A stretch of DNA of 64,000 nt from Ruegeria atlantica (GTDB lineage Bacteria; Pseudomonadota; Alphaproteobacteria; Rhodobacterales; Rhodobacteraceae). The notes beneath the pieces were generated by a model. It ran no database searches and was not told the DNA's origin. It worked only from the letters and a program-made list of their open reading frames with translations. Below, piece after piece: positions 59,562 through 64,000 of this stretch. The DNA lies in contig NZ_WQBE01000001.1 of the NCBI RefSeq assembly GCF_013032005.1, positions 682,001 to 746,000 on the forward strand. Reading direction: 5' to 3'. How positions within the stretch are numbered: the first letter of the stretch is position 1; the number at the start of each line of letters is the position of its first letter. Both the position numbers and the translations under genes were made by a program.

Positions 59562-60239
59562 ATGAACACACCGTTTGACGAAGAACCCCACCGCGGACCG
59601 GGCCTGTTTTCCCGGCTGCGCGCGTCTTTTCTGACGGGCATCGTTGTCATTGCGCCTGTCTGGCTGACGATCTGGTTGATTTGGTCCGTCGTGGGCTGGA
59701 TCGACAGTGCTGTCCTGCCGCTGATCCCACAACAGTTCCAGCCCCAACAATATGTAGGCATCAACCTGCGCGGCGTCGGCGTCATCATCTTTCTGGTGTT
59801 CACTGTTCTGGTGGGCTGGGTCGCCAAGGGGATTCTGGGACGGTCCTTTATTTCCTTCACCGAAAGCCTGGTAGAACGGATGCCGGTTGTCCGCTCGATC
59901 TATTCCGGGATCAAGCAAATATCCGAGACGGTCTTTGCCCAGACAGAAAGATCTTTTGAAAAAGCCTGCTTGGTGCAATATCCACGCCGCGGTATCTGGG
60001 CTATCGGCTTTGTATCGACCACCGCCAAAGGCGAGGTCACCCAGCGCGCCGAAACCGCGGGCGAATTGCTGAGCGTTTTCATCCCGACCACGCCAAACCC
60101 GACCTCGGGGTTTTTGCTGTTCTTTCCTGCCGAAGACGTCATTCTGCTGGACATGACTATCGAGGACGCGGCCAAGCTGGTGATTTCTGCCGGTCTGGTT
60201 TACCCCAACGGCAAAGACCCGACGCTACCGCCTGAGTGA
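59562..60239 (+). CDS. DUF502 family membrane protein
   Basis: A 225-residue protein with two transmembrane helices (about 20-46 and 68-92) and a C-terminal soluble domain. The FLTGIVVIAPVWLTIWL start, RSIYSGIKQISETVF and FIPTTPNPTSGFLLFFPAEDV motifs are those of the DUF502 family, widespread and of unknown function. Its stop TGA directly abuts the convergent patatin stop (no gap). Confidence 0.9.
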   Translation: MNTPFDEEPHRGPGLFSRLRASFLTGIVVIAPVWLTIWLIWSVVGWIDSAVLPLIPQQFQPQQYVGINLRGVGVIIFLVFTVLVGWVAKGILGRSFISFTESLVERMPVVRSIYSGIKQISETVFAQTERSFEKACLVQYPRRGIWAIGFVSTTAKGEVTQRAETAGELLSVFIPTTPNPTSGFLLFFPAEDVILLDMTIEDAAKLVISAGLVYPNGKDPTLPPE

Positions 60240-61265
60240 TCAGCCAAACATCTCGGGCAAGTTGACAGTACTTTTCCGCCCCAAATCGTCCTTGTTGTCC
60301 GAAAGGAACCGATGCGCAGCCGTGCGCCCGGCCTCTTTCAACTTGTGCAGAACAACCGGGTTCGGCACCGTCTTAGTTGCCACCGACAGATCGTTCATCA
60401 GCGCGTCATCGGCGATCATGTGAACCAGAACCCGGTTCATCTCACCCGCTTTCAATTTGCCTTCGGCCAACAAGCGCTGCACGAAGCTGATCGCTCGCAA
60501 TTCGCGGAACAGGGATGAGTTAAAGCTGATCTCGTTGATCCGGTTCTGGATTTGTTGCGGCGTTTTCGGCACCTCTTCCCGTTCCAGCGGGTTGATGTTC
60601 ACGATCACCACATCATCCGGCAGATCGGTGTTGAACAAGGGGTACAGCGCCGGGTTCCCGGTATAGCCGCCATCCCAGTACGCTTCGGTCCGGTCCGAAT
60701 TGGGATCAAAAATCTCTACTGCCTGAAACAGGTTCGGCAGGCAAGCCGATGCTAAAATCGCATCGGTCGAGACCTCATCCCCAGTAAAAACACGGATCTT
60801 GCCACTGCGCACGCAGGTGGCGCAGACGAACAGGCGCGGTCCTTCATCGGCGCAAATTTCGTTGAAATTGAACCGGTCCACCACCGGTTCCAGCGGATTG
60901 CGATAAAACGGACCATAAGCATAGGGCGACACCAGCCGCGACCATGCATCACCCACGGAAAACGGCAGGGAATACTCCATGGCATGCGCAATCTGAGCGG
61001 GCTCAAGTGCCTGCATCCAATTGGCAAGCCGCATATCGCCGACGGCCCCCATGCGCGCCCACAGCCCATCAAGGCTGGCCCGCGCGCCGTCACGTCCATC
61101 GCGTACCATGCCGGATTTGTACGCAGCCCCGTTCAGCGCCCCTGCCGAGGTGCCGGTGATTGCCGCGACCTCGATATCATCCTCGTCCAGCAACCGGTCC
61201 AAGACACCCCAGGTAAAGGCGCCATGCGCGCCGCCGCCCTGCAGTGCCAGATTGATGCGTTTCAT
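60240..61265 (-). CDS. Patatin-like phospholipase/hydrolase
   Basis: A 341-residue patatin-fold hydrolase with oxyanion motif LQGGGAHGAF at residues 8-17, nucleophile S40 in GTSAG and the catalytic Asp in WDGGYTGNP. The pair with bdhA (16 bases between them, same strand) suggests a role in polyhydroxybutyrate or lipid turnover; intracellular PHB depolymerase-like function is possible but not shown by motifs. The C-terminal third is helical. Confidence 0.9.
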   Translation of the reverse strand: MKRINLALQGGGAHGAFTWGVLDRLLDEDDIEVAAITGTSAGALNGAAYKSGMVRDGRDGARASLDGLWARMGAVGDMRLANWMQALEPAQIAHAMEYSLPFSVGDAWSRLVSPYAYGPFYRNPLEPVVDRFNFNEICADEGPRLFVCATCVRSGKIRVFTGDEVSTDAILASACLPNLFQAVEIFDPNSDRTEAYWDGGYTGNPALYPLFNTDLPDDVVIVNINPLEREEVPKTPQQIQNRINEISFNSSLFRELRAISFVQRLLAEGKLKAGEMNRVLVHMIADDALMNDLSVATKTVPNPVVLHKLKEAGRTAAHRFLSDNKDDLGRKSTVNLPEMFG

Positions 61266-61280
61266 TACCTGCCCCCTGAC

Positions 61281-62054
61281 TTACAGAGCCGTCCAGCCCC
61301 CATCCACCGAGATTGCCGTTCCGGTGATCTGCGCGGCGGCATCCGAACACAAAAAGACCGTTGTACCGCCCAGTTGCTCGACCGTTGCAAAAGCTTTCGA
61401 AGGCTGTCGTTCCAGCATGACGTTCTTGATCACGTCCTCGCGGCTCATGCCGTATTCTTTCATAGTGTCGGGAATCTGCGCCTCGACCAGCGGCGTCAGC
61501 ACGTAGCCCGGGCAAATCGCATTGCAGGTGATCGGTTCCTGCGCGGTCTCCAGTGCTACGGTTTTGGTCATCCCAACCACACCATGTTTGGCCGCGACAT
61601 AGGCCGCCTTGAAAGGCGACGCCGTCAGCCCGTGGGCCGAGGCGATGTTCACAATGCGCCCCCACCCAGCCTGGCGCATCATCGGCAGAGCCGCTGCCAT
61701 AGTGTGATAGGCCGAGTTCATGTTGATCGCGATGATTGCATCCCATTTGTCGACCGGGAACTGATCAATCGGTGAGACGTGTTGAATGCCTGCATTGTTC
61801 ACGAGAATGTCACAGGCACCCGCTTTTTCGATCAGGGCACGGCATTCGTCCCCCTTGGACATGTCCGCCTTGATGTAACGCGCGTTGGTTCCGGTTTCCT
61901 GCGAAATCTCGGCGGCCAGCGCGTGATCCTCATCCCGATCGGTGAACGAGTTCAATATTACGTTGGCCCCAGCCTTGGCCAATTCGCGGGCAACACCCAA
62001 ACCGATCCCTGAATTCGACCCTGTGATGATCGCCGTTTTTCCCGCCACGCTCAT
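61281..62054 (-). CDS. bdhA: 3-hydroxybutyrate dehydrogenase
   Basis: NAD-dependent interconversion of D-3-hydroxybutyrate and acetoacetate. The 257-residue SDR protein has TGSNSGIGLG (residues 11-20), NNAG, S139 in NIASAHG and the Y152-x3-K156 pair in AAYVAAKHG. CPGYVLTPLVEAQIPD and the C-terminal ISVDGGWTAL are typical of BdhA. It leads the bdhA-patatin operon; a terminator-like hairpin lies about 100 bases upstream on the same strand. Confidence 0.93.
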   Translation of the reverse strand: MSVAGKTAIITGSNSGIGLGVARELAKAGANVILNSFTDRDEDHALAAEISQETGTNARYIKADMSKGDECRALIEKAGACDILVNNAGIQHVSPIDQFPVDKWDAIIAINMNSAYHTMAAALPMMRQAGWGRIVNIASAHGLTASPFKAAYVAAKHGVVGMTKTVALETAQEPITCNAICPGYVLTPLVEAQIPDTMKEYGMSREDVIKNVMLERQPSKAFATVEQLGGTTVFLCSDAAAQITGTAISVDGGWTAL

Positions 62055-62151
62055 GAGTTTTCTCCGTCAACATCTGCTTTGACCGCACAGTGCCATGCTG
62101 CAACTGCAAAGGAAACGGGGAAACATATGGGTTCTGCATCCGGGGGCAAAA

Positions 62152-62199
62152 CGCCTCAAAAAAAACGCCCGCACGAAGCGGGCGTTAAGTTATTGAGGC
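62152..62199 (-). terminator. Strong minus-strand intrinsic terminator upstream of bdhA
   Basis: AACGCCCGC (62164-62172) and GCGGGCGTT (62178-62186) pair perfectly around a 5-base loop; on the minus strand six further T follow (62158-62163). An outer pair GCCTCAA/TTGAGGC (62153-62159 and 62193-62199) extends it. It lies 98 bases before the bdhA start on bdhA's own strand with no confirmed gene before it, so it could end a small RNA or short gene or attenuate bdhA. Confidence 0.8.
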
Positions 62200-62347
62200 A
62201 GGTTTCATACAGGCAAGAAACCTATCGAGCAGTGCATCCTTTATAAGCAATTCCTTGCATCCGTCCAAGCTAAAAGTTTGAAAATAAGAAAAATCATCGA
62301 TACGGTGAATCCCAACAAAATAAGGCCAGAGCAGGATTGTTTCCAAA

Positions 62348-64000
62348 ATGCGCCCCAATTTTCTACGCCCCGTTCGCCCTGTGATCGCGGGAATCACCTT
62401 TATTTTTGCTGTCACAATCGCTCATGCAGAATCGGCCCATGGCATAGCTATGTACGGCGACCCTGCCCTACCACCGGATTTTGTGTCCCTGCCCTATGCC
62501 AATCCCGACGCGCCCAAAGGCGGCAAGGTTGTATTCGGAAACACCGGCGGCTTTAACAGTTTGAACCCGTTTGTGCAAAAAGGCAGCTCGCCATGGCAAT
62601 TGCGATTTTGGACCCATGAAAGCCTGATGGGCCGGTCCTGGGACGAACCTTTCACTCTTTACGGGTTGTTAGCCGAATCAGTTGAGACTGCACCGGACCG
62701 CTCTTGGGTGGAATTTACCCTGCGTGAGAACGCCCAGTTTTCTGACGGAAATCCGGTGACCGTAGATGATGTGATTTGGTCTTATGAAACTCTGGGCACC
62801 GAAGGTCATCTGCGTTACCGCGGTTTGTGGGGCAAGATCGACAGCATCGAACAGACCGGCCCCCGCACGGTGCGGATCACTTTCAACGAACCCGACCGGG
62901 AATTGGCACTGATCGCCGGGCTGCGTCCGATCCTGCAAAAAGCACAGTGGGAGGGGAAAGATTTCGCCAACGCCGCGCTGCAGGACGTTCCCATCGGGTC
63001 GGGGCCGTACGTGATCGATAGCTATGAGGCGGGCCGCTATGTGAATTTGCGGCGCAATCCAGACTATTGGGGGGCTGACATTCCGTTCCGGCGCGGAACC
63101 ATGAACCTGGATGACATAAGGATCGAGTTTTTTGGCGACGGCACCGTCCTGTTCGAGGCGTTCAAGGCCGGTGAACTGACCGCGGTGCGCGAATTCAACG
63201 CCGACAAATGGAACACTCAGTACGATTTTCCTGCCGTTCAGCGCGGTGATGTGGTCAAGACCGAAATCCCGCACGGCAAACCCTCGGGCATGACCGGGTT
63301 TGTCATGAACACCCGCAAAGCCCCTTTCGATGATTGGCGAGTCCGCGAGGCGATGCTGCTGGCGTTCAATTTCGAATTTATCAACGATACGATCACCGGC
63401 AGCGCCCAACCACGGATCACTTCGTATTTCTCGGGCTCTGACCTGGGCATGCAACCCGGCCCGGCCACTGGGCGTGTCGCCGAGCTGCTGCAACTTTATG
63501 CCGACGACCTTCCGCCCGACGCGCTTGAAGGTTATGCCCTGCCCGTCGGCGACGGTTCGGCCCGGAATCGCGCCAATATTCGCAAGGCCAACAAGCTGCT
63601 GGCCGAGGCTGGCTGGACCATTCAGGACGGCGTGCTGCGCAACCAGAATGGTCAGGACTTTGCCATCACCGTTCTGCTGCAACAGGGCGATAGCGAAGGA
63701 CAAACGGCCATCGAAATCTACACCCGCGCGCTTGAGCGTCTGGGCATCAAGGTCAATGTCGAACAGGTAGACAGCGCGCAATTTGTCGGCCGCAATGCCG
63801 AGTTTGATTTTGACATCACGTTCCTTCGCCGTGCGCTGTCTCTGTCTCCGGGCAATGAACAGCGTCTGTATTGGGGCAGCGAAAACGCGGATGTACAGGG
63901 CACGCGCAACCTGATGGGTGTCGCCTCACCCGCTGTGGATGGGCTGATTGACGCTATACTGGCCTCGGAAAGTCACGAGGATTTCGTGGCCGCCACCCGC
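62348..64000 (+). CDS. YejA-like ABC transporter solute-binding protein (family 5), 5' part
   Basis: Periplasmic binding component of a peptide-type ABC importer. The ATG at 62348 (MRPNFLRPVRPVIAG) gives a Sec signal peptide ending near AHA (residue 27); the frame stays open to the window end, with 551 residues visible of about 600-630 expected. The mature start HGIAMYGDPALPPDFVSLPYANPDAPKGG (split at residue 45) and NSLNPFV, with later DGNPVTVDDVIWSYE and GSGPYVIDSYEAGRY, are characteristic of YejA/family-5 proteins that bind oligopeptides. Permease and ATPase genes would lie beyond the window. The ligand is not determined. Confidence 0.9.
   Translation, partial: MRPNFLRPVRPVIAGITFIFAVTIAHAESAHGIAMYGDPALPPDFVSLPYANPDAPKGGKVVFGNTGGFNSLNPFVQKGSSPWQLRFWTHESLMGRSWDEPFTLYGLLAESVETAPDRSWVEFTLRENAQFSDGNPVTVDDVIWSYETLGTEGHLRYRGLWGKIDSIEQTGPRTVRITFNEPDRELALIAGLRPILQKAQWEGKDFANAALQDVPIGSGPYVIDSYEAGRYVNLRRNPDYWGADIPFRRGTMNLDDIRIEFFGDGTVLFEAFKAGELTAVREFNADKWNTQYDFPAVQRGDVVKTEIPHGKPSGMTGFVMNTRKAPFDDWRVREAMLLAFNFEFINDTITGSAQPRITSYFSGSDLGMQPGPATGRVAELLQLYADDLPPDALEGYALPVGDGSARNRANIRKANKLLAEAGWTIQDGVLRNQNGQDFAITVLLQQGDSEGQTAIEIYTRALERLGIKVNVEQVDSAQFVGRNAEFDFDITFLRRALSLSPGNEQRLYWGSENADVQGTRNLMGVASPAVDGLIDAILASESHEDFVAATR

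Noticed and set aside
62185..62415. Short minus-strand frame (up to 76 codons) ending at the terminator upstream of bdhA
   Set aside because: It starts at GTG or TTG without a ribosome site and overlaps the signal-peptide codons of the YejA-like gene; kept only as one explanation of the terminator, not as a gene.
62678..63781. 367-codon minus-strand frame opposite the YejA-like gene
   Set aside because: Shadow frame of a gene with signal peptide and solute-binding motifs on the plus strand.

Overview
The window reads as a chromosomal segment of a marine Roseobacter-group alphaproteobacterium (Rhodobacteraceae, Ruegeria/Phaeobacter-like). The grounds are moderately high GC with dense, often overlapping genes; a LexA gene preceded by an alphaproteobacterial GAAC-N7-GAAC SOS box; trpGDC-moaC-moeA-lexA gene order; a class II (B12-dependent) ribonucleotide reductase; a stand-alone corrinoid protein of the kind used by split methionine synthases; a DmdB-like methylmercaptopropionate-CoA ligase (DMSP degradation); and a TRAP transporter with an amino-acid-type catabolic cluster. 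Names rest on motif and family recognition only; no database search was possible.

Layout. 1-5.3 kb: 5' two thirds of nrdJ (minus), a lipoprotein, tRNA-Pro, a cold-shock/DUF192 pair, and pdxH. 5.4-8 kb: fabI, gpt and an aminotransferase. 8-18 kb: ppiD-trpE, a convergent divergent-polysaccharide-deacetylase protein, trpG-trpD-trpC-moaC-moeA (each joined by start/stop overlap), and lexA with its own SOS promoter. 18-23 kb: comEC, gltX and gltA. 23-30 kb: a PA0069-type radical SAM protein, corrinoid protein and DUF1638 protein, sufE, a lipoprotein, rnd, purM-purN and tRNA-Ile2(CAT). 30-31.4 kb: an AT-richer, gene-poor patch with two small membrane-protein genes and hairpins. 31.4-39.5 kb: a catabolic cluster of Asp/Glu-type racemase, LysR regulator, enolase-superfamily enzyme, FAD amino-acid dehydrogenase, TRAP DctP-Q-M and a BASS-type permease.

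39.5-47.6 kb: an EnvZ-like histidine kinase with no adjacent response regulator, an MBL-fold hydrolase, a tandem pair of tRNA-Asn genes with duplicated promoters, a dmdB-like acyl-CoA ligase, and the zwf-pgl-pgi operon. 47.7-53.4 kb: a radical SAM protein with a C-terminal Cys cluster, a SYLF protein, a Usg-like protein, gyrA and an orphan membrane protein. 53.4-64 kb: M32 carboxypeptidase with ctaA, trmJ, a ThiE-like protein, psuK-psuG, a DUF502 protein, bdhA with a patatin-like gene, and the 5' part of a YejA-like solute-binding protein running off the window.

Most of the window is ordinary core metabolism and information processing. Stretches that merit a second look are the catabolic cluster with its paired operator-like dyads, the gene-poor patch at 30-31.4 kb, the gyrA promoter dyad, the duplicated tRNA-Asn promoters, and an intrinsic terminator placed upstream of bdhA on bdhA's own strand. 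I saw no CRISPR array, intact insertion sequence, prophage, integrase or rRNA.
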